This document shows, piece by piece, positions 1 to 6,952 of a stretch of 8,353 bases of DNA (the stretch's first letter is position 1; the number at the start of each line of letters is the position of its first letter). A model generated the notes under the pieces. The model did not search any database, was not told where the DNA came from, and saw only the letters and a program-made list of their open reading frames with translations. The position numbers and the translations under genes are program-made. The stretch is taken from assembly GCA_035296385.1 (NCBI GenBank), contig DATHBB010000283.1:1-8353 (forward strand). Direction: 5' to 3'. The DNA is from JAIVJZ01 sp035296385. Lineage in GTDB: Bacteria; Acidobacteriota; Blastocatellia; Pyrinomonadales; Pyrinomonadaceae.

Positions 1-1
1 G

Positions 2-184
2 TCGTCTCTGCGTGATAAATTCAGGGCGGCGAGCGTGAAGCGTTCGATGGGGTTGCTGGCGGAGAAGGAGAATGAGACTCCTAAAGCGGTGGAGTTGTTG
101 CGTGAGGCTTTGAGTGTGTTCGAGAGTCTTAAGTCGCCTAAAGCGGAGGATACGCGTCGGGATTTGGAAAGGCTAGAGGGGTGA
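2..184 (+). CDS. C-terminal end of a helical repeat (probable TPR) protein, 5' truncated
   Basis: The frame is open from the window edge to a TGA at 182-184 and gives about 60 residues, the C-terminal end of a larger protein. The visible part is rich in Ala, Leu, Glu, Lys and Arg and reads as amphipathic helices. The segment AVELLREALSVFESL has the small/large residue spacing of a TPR B-helix, and the closing helix RRDLERLEG is a usual end for a TPR array. TPR arrays are protein-protein scaffolds, so no enzymatic role can be given. The gene converges on the minus-strand cluster, with 130 bases between the two stop codons. No convincing terminator hairpin was found there, although a run of seven T lies around 211-217. 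The codons use more G/T-ending forms than fumC. That something is encoded here is fairly sure; the TPR assignment is an inference from pattern. Confidence 0.6.
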   Translation, partial: SSLRDKFRAASVKRSMGLLAEKENETPKAVELLREALSVFESLKSPKAEDTRRDLERLEG

Positions 185-314
185 CTTTCCTGATTTGCAA
201 ACGTGCGACTTTTTTTATAGCGGTTCCGGAGCGGAAAGCGCCGACGCCGCGTGCGCGGAAAGGGCAGGGGGCGACGCAGGCGTAAGATTGAGACTCCGGT
301 TTTGAATGGGGGTT

Positions 315-545
315 TTAGCCCGTGATGGCGGCCACGATGATCATGGCGATGCCGATGATGACGGAGGCGATGACGATGGCGAGCGCGACGTTTTGATCTT
401 CTTCGATCTCCTTGCGTATGGAGAAGGGTGTGGCTTTGCCCATGATGAAGAAGGCGAGTCCGAAGAGTGCCAGTCCGATGACGGTGTAGATGGCGACGTG
501 CGCAATCGCCTGGGTCAGGGGCATTGTCTGAAGAAGAAGTAGCAT
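315..545 (-). CDS. Small DUF350 (YjfL-type) inner-membrane protein
   Basis: This 76-residue protein has two predicted membrane helices, at about residues 14-35 and 53-74. A short charged loop between them contains PFSIRKEIEEDQN. The helix-PFS-(R/K)-EIEEDQN-(A-rich helix) pattern is the DUF350 repeat (Pfam family of E. coli YjfL). YjfL is, from memory, about 130 residues with two such units, so this is a minimal single-unit form. The ATG at 543-545 is chosen because GGAGA lies five bases before it; a GTG five codons upstream is in frame but has no ribosome site. It is the last gene of the minus-strand cluster, 148 bases after the DUF1517-like gene, so it may also have its own promoter. DUF350 proteins have no established biochemical activity. 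They recur beside YgiC/YjfC-type ATP-grasp ligases, which fits this context. Family call fairly sure, function unknown. Confidence 0.8.
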   Translation of the reverse strand: MLLLLQTMPLTQAIAHVAIYTVIGLALFGLAFFIMGKATPFSIRKEIEEDQNVALAIVIASVIIGIAMIIVAAITG

Positions 546-550
546 GTTTG

Positions 551-555
551 TCTCC
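551..555 (-). promoter_or_regulatory. Ribosome binding site fixing the DUF350 start
   Basis: GGAGA on the minus strand, five bases before the ATG at 543-545. It decides for this ATG over the in-frame GTG at 558-560. Confidence 0.65.
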
Positions 556-580
556 GTCACGGTCGCGCGCGGGCGCGAGC

Positions 581-609
581 GGAATATTTAGGGTACAGCA
601 GGTTGTCGA
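581..609 (-). promoter_or_regulatory. Possible promoter of the DUF350 gene
   Basis: Read on the minus strand, TCGACA (604-609) matches the -35 consensus at five of six bases. It is followed after exactly 17 bases by TATTCC (581-586), a poor -10 with three matches. The site is about 36 bases before the DUF350 start, in the widest gap of the cluster. This is weak evidence. Confidence 0.25.
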
Positions 610-633
610 AATAGAAGGCCGCAAGTTCGCTGT

Positions 634-653
634 CCGGTAGCTAAAGCTAACGG
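634..653. repeat. Imperfect 20-base palindrome in the DUF1517-DUF350 gap
   Basis: CCGGTAGCT and AGCTAACGG form a dyad around a central AA with one mismatched pair. It lies 40 bases beyond the DUF1517-like stop (minus strand) and is not followed by a T-run in that direction, so it is a poor terminator. It could be an operator-like site or a short dispersed repeat. Confidence 0.35.
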
Positions 654-693
654 CGCTTCAATAGAGTTAAAAAATTCCTTCCACTATGCCGCG

Positions 694-1308
694 CTAGGTT
701 AGCACGCGCAGGTAGCTCCAACCGCCGACGAGCAGGTCTTCGTCCGAGAGGCCGTCTTCGCTGCTGCCGGGGATGACGAAGACGCCGTCGGCGAGGATCG
801 TCTCGGGGTTGACGAGCAACAACCCGCGCACGAGTTTGGCGACCGTCGCGGTCTGCCAGTAGAGCGATTCGTCTTCGATTTCGGCGGGCGGGTACGGCTC
901 GCTCAGGTTCAGGATGATGGTCACGGCGACGTAATCTTTTTCGTGCGACAGGCGATAGGCTCCGTCAATCGTCGCGCCCATCTCTTCGCTCTCGGTCGCG
1001 GTGCTCGCGGAGAGTTCCGCCGCCCACGACTCGAACTCGGCTTCGGCCTCGGCGCGCTCCGTCTTGTAATCCCAGAAGACCTGACTCCAGTAAGGTTCCT
1101 GTTCGAGCAGCACGGCCACTACACGCTTGAGGTAACGACGCTTGGCTTCGAGGTCTTCGAGCGCGCCGTCCGGGTCGGCGATGATCTCCGCGAGGCGCGC
1201 GCGCAACTCGTCTTTGCCGAAGGCGTGTATGAGGAGTTGGAGGCCGAAGAAATAGCCCGCGCCCTCATCCCCGCCCAGTATGCTTTGCAGCCACGATCTG
1301 CGTGTCAT
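694..1308 (-). CDS. DUF1517-like protein
   Basis: This 204-residue protein has a helical N-terminal half (about 20-110), including a long acidic helix around 83-100, and a mixed alpha/beta C-terminal half. The C-terminal part reads like the end of DUF1517 proteins. DYVAVTIILNL (125-135) corresponds to the strand 'eYivVTLlvA'. Residues 173-203 (start ADGVFVIPGS, then GLSDEDLLVGGW) correspond to the family end 'evLWTPq..gDtLt..eLl..YP.L'. This comparison is from memory of the family, so the call is an inference. DUF1517 is best known from cyanobacteria and plastids and has no assigned reaction. No signal peptide is seen. It is the third gene of the cluster, 81 bases after the Tat-type gene. The ATG at 1306-1308 is chosen because GAGAG lies six bases before it. 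ATGs at 1314 and 1326 are in frame but badly placed for a ribosome site. Confidence 0.65.
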   Translation of the reverse strand: MTRRSWLQSILGGDEGAGYFFGLQLLIHAFGKDELRARLAEIIADPDGALEDLEAKRRYLKRVVAVLLEQEPYWSQVFWDYKTERAEAEAEFESWAAELSASTATESEEMGATIDGAYRLSHEKDYVAVTIILNLSEPYPPAEIEDESLYWQTATVAKLVRGLLLVNPETILADGVFVIPGSSEDGLSDEDLLVGGWSYLRVLT

Positions 1309-1314
1309 CTTCAT

Positions 1315-1319
1315 CTCTC
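1315..1319 (-). promoter_or_regulatory. Ribosome binding site fixing the DUF1517-like start
   Basis: GAGAG on the minus strand, six bases before the ATG at 1306-1308. The ATG at 1312-1314 would directly abut it, so it is less likely. Confidence 0.5.
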
Positions 1320-1389
1320 GGCGCATACGCCAAACAGGCGCGCGCGTTCCGTCTCAAAACTTGTCTCGCCGGTAATCATCTGTAACGTC

Positions 1390-2814
1390 TCACCCGCCGG
1401 AACCGCCGCTGCTGCGACCGAACGAGCCGGAACGACCCGGCGAGTAGTAGCCCGAACGACCCGCGCGCGTGCCGACCACGCCGCCCGACGGCGCGACCCG
1501 CACGGTCGCCCTGCCGAAACCGCTCGGCTTGCTGCGCCCCACGCCCCCCGTGCCGCGCCCGCCGATGCGCGTCCCGGAAAACATCGTCGGGCGCGGCGCG
1601 GGCACGTACCTCGGCGGCGAGATCGAGGGCGCACGGTTCAACGCCGACGCCGCGCCGCCCGGCAGGAAGTTCGTGCGGCGCGCGTAGGCCGGATACGGGC
1701 GGTAGAAAGGGTACGAGTAGAAGAAGAAGGGGTGGAAGCCGGGGCTGCCGCCGTAATAGTAGTTGCGCTGCTGCTCGGTGCGCGTCGAGCCGTCGTCCCA
1801 CTGGCGCTCCACGTTTTCGTCCACGCCCACGAGGTCGCTCAAGGGCAGCATGGCGACGTTCAGGCCGCTGTTCTTATACTCCACGAAATCTTCGTTGAGG
1901 TCGTCGAGTTCTTCCGTGCGCGTCCGGTCTGCCGTCACGTAGACGATAGACTTCACGCCCATCTCCTGAAACTTCTGCGCCGAAGGGAGCTTCGCCAGGT
2001 AGCGGTTGTCGAACTGCGCGTCGGCGTCCTTGTAAGGCTCCAGACGCTTCGAGTCGAGTAGAAAGACGGGCGAGGGCTTTGCCGTCCCGCCGCCCGCGCG
2101 CGCAGTCTGCTTGGCCTCTATCTCGCCCGCGTAAAAGAGCATCGCCGCGAGCGTCTCGTGCGAGGGGGTGACGCCGAGCGGGTGCGGGAAGTTGTCGAAA
2201 GTCAGGATGAGTTCCGCCGCGTCGGCCATCCCAGCGCCGAGCGCGACGCTGTCGCGCCCCGGCAGATCGACGACGATGGCCGTCTCGCCCGCGTTCTCGG
2301 CGTTGGAGAGAAAATCTCTGGCGATGGTCTGCCCGCGCCCGTAAGACTCACGCATATCGGGCATGAATATCGGCCTCAGTTGCTTGCGCAGAGACTCGAA
2401 CTGTAGCGACTGGATGAGCGTCGGCACGAAGAACGGGAGCCACTCCTGCGACTTCGGCTGGTAAGCGCCGAGCATCGCGGACTGTTCGAGGTATCGTTGC
2501 CACTCGCCGGTCCGCCGCGAGTCGAGCGACTGCGGGCTGGCGAAGCTCAGAGTCTTTTCCTCCGAGCCGATGTTCCAGCCCTGCGCGCGTTGCAGTTCGA
2601 GCGAGTCCTTGTCCACGTCCGTCGTGTCGTCGCGCGTTGCCAGCCAGACGCCCCCCGTGAGTACTGCGCCCGCAGCGACCGCGCCGCCCACAATGAACTT
2701 GCGCCGCGAAGTCTGCCACCAGGGCTTCGTCCCCTCCGACTCGACGAGGTTTTGTTGCCGCCGGTTGATGCGCCCGACGCTCGACAGTTTATTTTTGCTT
2801 TTATTCTCACTCAT
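1390..2814 (-). CDS. Tat-signal exported or anchored protein with Gly/Arg/Ser-rich C-terminal tail ending in Gly-Gly
   Basis: No named family is recognised in this 474-residue protein. Residues 1-34 are a long polar N-region; SRRKFIV (36-42) is a twin-arginine motif, followed by a hydrophobic stretch to about 59. No clear A-x-A cleavage site follows, so it may stay as a membrane anchor. The central part (about 177-330) looks like a folded alpha/beta domain with signature-like stretches: VVDLPGRDSVALG (181-193), DNFPHPLGVTPSH (207-219), LDSKRLEPYKDADAQFDNRY (253-272) and DDLNEDF (304-310). From residue 352 the chain becomes aromatic and Pro-rich (YYYGG, FHPFFFYSYP), then from about 411 a disordered Gly/Arg/Ser tail with GFGR and SFGR repeats ending SGGSGG. 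The gene starts 14 bases after the ATP-grasp stop, so the two are almost surely cotranscribed. The ribosome site is weak, suggesting coupling. The tail recalls the secreted YgiB/YjfM partners of E. coli YgiC/YjfC, an analogy only. Confidence 0.8.
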   Translation of the reverse strand: MSENKSKNKLSSVGRINRRQQNLVESEGTKPWWQTSRRKFIVGGAVAAGAVLTGGVWLATRDDTTDVDKDSLELQRAQGWNIGSEEKTLSFASPQSLDSRRTGEWQRYLEQSAMLGAYQPKSQEWLPFFVPTLIQSLQFESLRKQLRPIFMPDMRESYGRGQTIARDFLSNAENAGETAIVVDLPGRDSVALGAGMADAAELILTFDNFPHPLGVTPSHETLAAMLFYAGEIEAKQTARAGGGTAKPSPVFLLDSKRLEPYKDADAQFDNRYLAKLPSAQKFQEMGVKSIVYVTADRTRTEELDDLNEDFVEYKNSGLNVAMLPLSDLVGVDENVERQWDDGSTRTEQQRNYYYGGSPGFHPFFFYSYPFYRPYPAYARRTNFLPGGAASALNRAPSISPPRYVPAPRPTMFSGTRIGGRGTGGVGRSKPSGFGRATVRVAPSGGVVGTRAGRSGYYSPGRSGSFGRSSGGSGG

Positions 2815-2828
2815 AAAATTGCTTGCTA

Positions 2829-4169
<1,341 letters not shown>

Positions 4170-4392
4170 AAATTATCTTCGGCTGCGCCGGTTGTGCCGC
4201 CGTCAGATTGATCATACGAAGCGGACACCCTCTGCGTTTCGACTCCGTTAAATTCACGCGCGGCGCACGCCGCTCGCGAAACGAAGCCGGCCACATGTGA
4301 CAGTACACATTCGGAGTCGCCTTCCACGAGCGCCGGGCGACAGCCGTTTCCCGTCTCCGGTTGGAGTTTCTCCGGCTTTCCCCATGACGCTG

Positions 4393-4423
4393 TTGCGACC
4401 GCACGCGGGGTGTGGTGTAAAAT
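4393..4423 (+). promoter_or_regulatory. Possible fumC promoter
   Basis: TTGCGA (4393-4398) and TAAAAT (4418-4423, five of six -10 matches) are separated by 19 bases, longer than the optimum. The site lies about 100 bases before the fumC start and would give a leader near 95 bases. The -10 is good, but the spacing makes this tentative. Confidence 0.3.
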
Positions 4424-4511
4424 CAGAGGCAACAGCATTAGTCGATAACATCTTCGGAACGAGGTTGCCCCACGCGCGCGGGAGAGTTTGGGCGGGGACG
4501 GCTCGTTTGAA

Positions 4512-4518
4512 AAGGAAG
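4512..4518 (+). promoter_or_regulatory. Ribosome binding site fixing the fumC start
   Basis: AAGGAAG lies eight bases before the ATG at 4527. It excludes the upstream in-frame TTG at 4488, whose extra 13 residues would precede and include this site. Confidence 0.7.
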
Positions 4519-4526
4519 CATCAATC

Positions 4527-5945
4527 ATGGCACAGGAAGCGACGGGGGCGAAAGACAAAGGCGCGGCGACGCGAACGGAGCGCGATTCGATGGGCGACAT
4601 CGAAGTCCCTGCGGACAGGTATTACGGCGCGCAGACCGAGCGCTCGCTCATTCATTTCAACATCGGCTTCGACACGATGCCGCGCGAGATGATCCGCGCG
4701 CTCGGGCTTTTGAAGAAGGCCGCCGCGCTCGTCAACGAAGACTTGGGGAAGTTGCCGCCCGACAAGGCGCGTCTCATCACACGCGCCTGCGACGAAGTGA
4801 TCGAAGGCAAGTTGGACGAGCATTTCCCTCTGCGCGTGTGGCAGACGGGTAGCGGCACGCAGACCAACATGAACGCCAACGAAGTTATCTCCAACCGCGC
4901 CATCGAACTCGCGGGCGGAGTGTTGGGGAGCAAAGAACCCGTCCACCCGAACGACCACGTCAACATGTCGCAGTCTTCAAACGACACGTTCCCCACGGCC
5001 ATGCACATCGCCGCCGCCGAGCAGATGCAGAAGCTCATCCCCGAAGTGCGGCGTCTGCACGCGGCGATTGACGCGAAGGCGAAAGAATACTGCGACGTGG
5101 TGAAGATCGGGCGCACGCACTTGCAGGACGCGACGCCTTTGACGGTCGGGCAGGAGATGGGCGGCTGGGCGAGCCTCGTCGAGCGCGACATCGAGCGTTT
5201 GGAAATGGTGCTGCCCGGCCTCTACGACCTCGCCATCGGCGGCACGGCGGTCGGCACGGGTCTGAACGCGCACCCCGAATTCGCCGAGCGCGCCGCACGG
5301 AAGATCGCGGAACTCACGGGGCTGCCCTTCAAGTCGCACCCGAACAAGTTTGCCGCGCTCTCGGCGCACGACGAGATGGTCTTCGCGAGCGGCGCTTTGA
5401 AGACGCTCGCCGGATCGCTCATGAAGATCGCGAACGACATACGCTGGCTCGCCTCAGGGCCGCGCGCGGGCTTCGGCGAACTCATCCTGCCGGAGAACGA
5501 ACCCGGCTCCTCAATCATGCCCGGCAAGGTCAACCCCACGCAATCGGAGGCGATGACGATGGTGGCCGTGCAGGTCTTCGGCAACGATGCGGCCATAGGC
5601 TTCGCAGGCTCACAGGGCAACTTCGAGTTGAACGTCTTCAACCCCGTGATGATCCATAACCTGCTCCACTCCATTCGACTCATCACGGATGCCTGTCACG
5701 GCTTCGTTGACTACTGCGTCGTAGGGATCGAACTCAACCGTGAACAGATCACGGCGCACCTCAACAACTCGCTCATGCTCGTCACGGCCCTGAACCCGCA
5801 CATCGGCTACGACCGCGCCGCTCAAGTCGCCAAGAACGCGCACAAGAAAGGCATCAGTTTGCGCGAGTCTGCGGTCGCGCTCGGCTACCTGACGGGCGAG
5901 CAGTTCGACGAGTACGTCAAGCCGGAAGAGATGACACACCCGTAA
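4527..5945 (+). CDS. fumC: Class II fumarate hydratase (fumarase C)
   Basis: The product interconverts fumarate and L-malate in the TCA cycle as a cytosolic homotetramer without an iron-sulfur cluster. The protein has 472 residues, normal for FumC (about 460-470). All signatures are present: YYGAQTERS (32-40), GSGTQTNMNANEV (108-120), SSNDTFPT (150-157), GRTHLQDATP (195-204) with the conserved His198, and the fumarase/aspartase signature GSSIMPGKVNP (327-337) with the catalytic Ser in the mobile loop. KVNP followed by TQSEA rather than the argininosuccinate lyase pattern, and the GTGLNAHP stretch (243-250), favour fumarase over aspartase. The first 20 residues are a polar extension before the conserved D-x-x-G-x-(I/V)-x-VP start. 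It stands alone: divergent from the ATP-grasp cluster and followed by a cassette of different composition. No broken motif is seen. Confidence 0.97.
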   Translation: MAQEATGAKDKGAATRTERDSMGDIEVPADRYYGAQTERSLIHFNIGFDTMPREMIRALGLLKKAAALVNEDLGKLPPDKARLITRACDEVIEGKLDEHFPLRVWQTGSGTQTNMNANEVISNRAIELAGGVLGSKEPVHPNDHVNMSQSSNDTFPTAMHIAAAEQMQKLIPEVRRLHAAIDAKAKEYCDVVKIGRTHLQDATPLTVGQEMGGWASLVERDIERLEMVLPGLYDLAIGGTAVGTGLNAHPEFAERAARKIAELTGLPFKSHPNKFAALSAHDEMVFASGALKTLAGSLMKIANDIRWLASGPRAGFGELILPENEPGSSIMPGKVNPTQSEAMTMVAVQVFGNDAAIGFAGSQGNFELNVFNPVMIHNLLHSIRLITDACHGFVDYCVVGIELNREQITAHLNNSLMLVTALNPHIGYDRAAQVAKNAHKKGISLRESAVALGYLTGEQFDEYVKPEEMTHP

Positions 5946-5975
5946 GAGCATTAGGGAAAAGGGGAAGGCGAAAGT

Positions 5976-5997
5976 GATTCGTTAATTTAATCGAATC
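5976..5997. promoter_or_regulatory. AT-rich dyad just before the nucleotidyltransferase start
   Basis: GATTCG (5976-5981) and CGAATC (5992-5997) are perfect inverted arms around an AT-only centre that is itself nearly symmetric. The dyad ends eight bases before the GTG start at 6006. TTTAAT (5986-5991) inside it matches the -10 consensus at five of six bases, though no -35 is seen. Its place fits an autoregulatory operator. This is an inference from symmetry and position. Confidence 0.4.
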
Positions 5998-6005
5998 GGA
6001 GAGAT

Positions 6006-6512
6006 GTGGAGAAGACGCTGCAAGTGTTGAACCGGATTCGGGCAGATGGCCTGCTCGGACAGTATGCTATCGGCGGCGCGATTGCTGCTACTTTTTACGT
6101 CGAGCCAATTTCGACTTTCGATCTGGACATCTTTTTTACGGTCGCAGGCGCAACAGATGAATTTCTCTCGCTCGCGCCTCTTTACGATTATCTTGCCGAT
6201 TTGGGTTACGTGGCTGTTGGCGAAGCGGTGGAGATAGAAGGCTGGCCGGTGCAATTTCTTCCGGCCTTCAACCCTCTGCTTGAAGAGGCTCTGCTACAGG
6301 CGGAAGACATTTTATTCAAAAGCACACCCACCCGCGTCATGCGCGCAGAGCATCTGGTGGCGGTGATGTTGCAAACCGGAAGGGCTAAAGATTTCTCTCG
6401 CATTATTCAGTTTCTCGAAGAAGATGTTAATTTATCAAGCCTCTCGGACGTGCTGGCGAGGCACGAACTGACCGGACGGTGGGAAGAGTTCAAACTAAAA
6501 TTTAACCTATGA
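6006..6512 (+). CDS. Nucleotidyltransferase-fold protein of a two-gene accessory module
   Basis: The 168-residue protein has the start of a Pol-beta-type nucleotidyltransferase fold: IGGAIAATFY (22-31) gives the Gly-Gly helix cap, and DLD (39-41) is the Dx(D/E) metal pair. The third carboxylate strand seems to be WPVQFLPAF (80-88), with Gln83 where an acidic residue is often found. HLVAVMLQTGRAKDF (116-130) is the usual helix with 'GRxKD' of AbiEii-like and related small transferases. Such proteins move NMP groups to RNA, proteins or drugs, and many are toxins or antitoxins; the target here is unknown. The GTG at 6006 is the first usable start after an in-frame stop at 5988-5990. The ribosome site is poor, since GGAGAG lies only two bases away. 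The stop overlaps the next ATG (ATGA). G+C is near 54% over 360 counted bases against 65-70% in fumC samples, suggesting transfer. Confidence 0.75.
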   Translation: MEKTLQVLNRIRADGLLGQYAIGGAIAATFYVEPISTFDLDIFFTVAGATDEFLSLAPLYDYLADLGYVAVGEAVEIEGWPVQFLPAFNPLLEEALLQAEDILFKSTPTRVMRAEHLVAVMLQTGRAKDFSRIIQFLEEDVNLSSLSDVLARHELTGRWEEFKLKFNL

Positions 6513-6715
6513 TTCACGACTCTGATATTACCAAACTATTGCAGCACCGACAGGCGCGCAGACGGCGGCTCGCACAGCTTTCGTTTGAAGAAAAAATAGA
6601 GATCGTCGAACGTTTGCGCGAACTACAGTTCAATCGCGATTTGATGTCCGCGCGCCGCGTCAACTCAGGAGGCGCGATTGAGGTGAAAGGAGAGGCTCGA
6701 TCTCTTAACCGTTAA
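6509..6715 (+). CDS. Small helical partner of the nucleotidyltransferase
   Basis: The 68-residue, strongly basic protein has no recognised domain. Residues 5-45 look like one or two amphipathic helices with the core RRRLAQLSFEEKIEIVERLR (18-37). I recall similar 'RRRLAxLpFEEKxxxVxxLqxla' peptides as conserved neighbours of small nucleotidyltransferase genes. The remainder (46-68) is polar and probably disordered. The ATG overlaps the stop of the upstream gene as ATGA, so translation is likely coupled and the two proteins are probably made in matched amounts. No separate ribosome site is seen. A toxin-antitoxin or effector-regulator pair is a reasonable guess, but which one would be the toxin cannot be said. 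Confidence 0.7.
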   Translation: MIHDSDITKLLQHRQARRRRLAQLSFEEKIEIVERLRELQFNRDLMSARRVNSGGAIEVKGEARSLNR

Positions 6716-6860
6716 ATTGCGCCCGCTTTCTCCTTTACCCCTTCCGCTATTCCCTTTCCCCGCGCCTCGTCTCACACATCTACACAGACCTCTTTTGCAT
6801 CTAAATATTCGCCTGCGCCGGTAGCGGTTTCGCAGTGCACGCGGGGCGCGAAAGCGGGGC

Positions 6861-6889
6861 TTGCGCAATGTTTCTCAAAGTGAGATAGT
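6861..6889 (+). promoter_or_regulatory. Possible nadA promoter with a small dyad
   Basis: TTGCGC (6861-6866, three of six -35 matches) is followed after 17 bases by GATAGT (6884-6889, four of six), with TG one base before it as in extended -10 sites. A five-base dyad, TCTCA-AAG-TGAGA (6873-6885), overlaps the -10 and could be an operator. Evidence is weak. Confidence 0.25.
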
Positions 6890-6939
6890 TTTCGTTTGCG
6901 GCTCGTGTGACTGAACGCGCCGGTGCGGTGATAGTTCGT

Positions 6940-6946
6940 GGAGGGA
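6940..6946 (+). promoter_or_regulatory. Ribosome binding site fixing the nadA start
   Basis: GGAGGGA lies six bases before the ATG at 6953. The in-frame GTG at 6938 overlaps this site and is therefore rejected as the start. Confidence 0.8.
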
Positions 6947-6952
6947 CGAAGA

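Larger units (their letters stand above)
4170..4526. other. Divergent intergenic region between the ATP-grasp cluster and fumC
   Basis: No credible gene was found in these 357 bases. They must hold the promoters of both flanking units. On the plus side a candidate fumC promoter is listed separately. On the minus side TATGAT (4211-4216, five of six -10 matches) lies about 41 bases before the ATP-grasp start, but no good -35 is seen at the right distance. Short dyads occur, such as GACTCCG near 4240 with CGGAGTC near 4312, but none is long enough to name. Confidence 0.5.
6716..6952. other. Intergenic region between the cassette and nadA
   Basis: The region begins with a pyrimidine-rich tract (about 6724-6762) of C and T runs and continues with mixed sequence. 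No credible gene or clear terminator was found. The region just before nadA may hold its promoter, listed separately. Confidence 0.4.

Noticed and set aside
185..314. Bidirectional terminator between the converging TPR and DUF350 genes
   Set aside because: There is a T-run near 211-217, but only a three-base stem precedes it, and nothing suitable is seen in the other direction.
943..2061. Long plus-strand reading frame of 372 codons
   Set aside because: It overlaps two well-supported minus-strand genes and gives an Arg/Ala/Val-rich low-complexity protein, typical of an antisense frame in high-GC coding DNA.
4296..4309. CRP-like TGTG-N6-CACA site in the divergent region
   Set aside because: The spacing is two bases too short for the TGTGA-N6-TCACA consensus, and it matches no FNR site, so it is probably chance.
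4351..4380. GGAG/CTCC hairpin considered as a riboswitch or terminator
   Set aside because: The stem is only four pairs, there is no T-run, and no known riboswitch core is recognised.
4488..4526. Upstream TTG extension of fumC
   Set aside because: The extension would run through the ribosome site at 4512-4518, and the ATG at 4527 gives the normal protein length.
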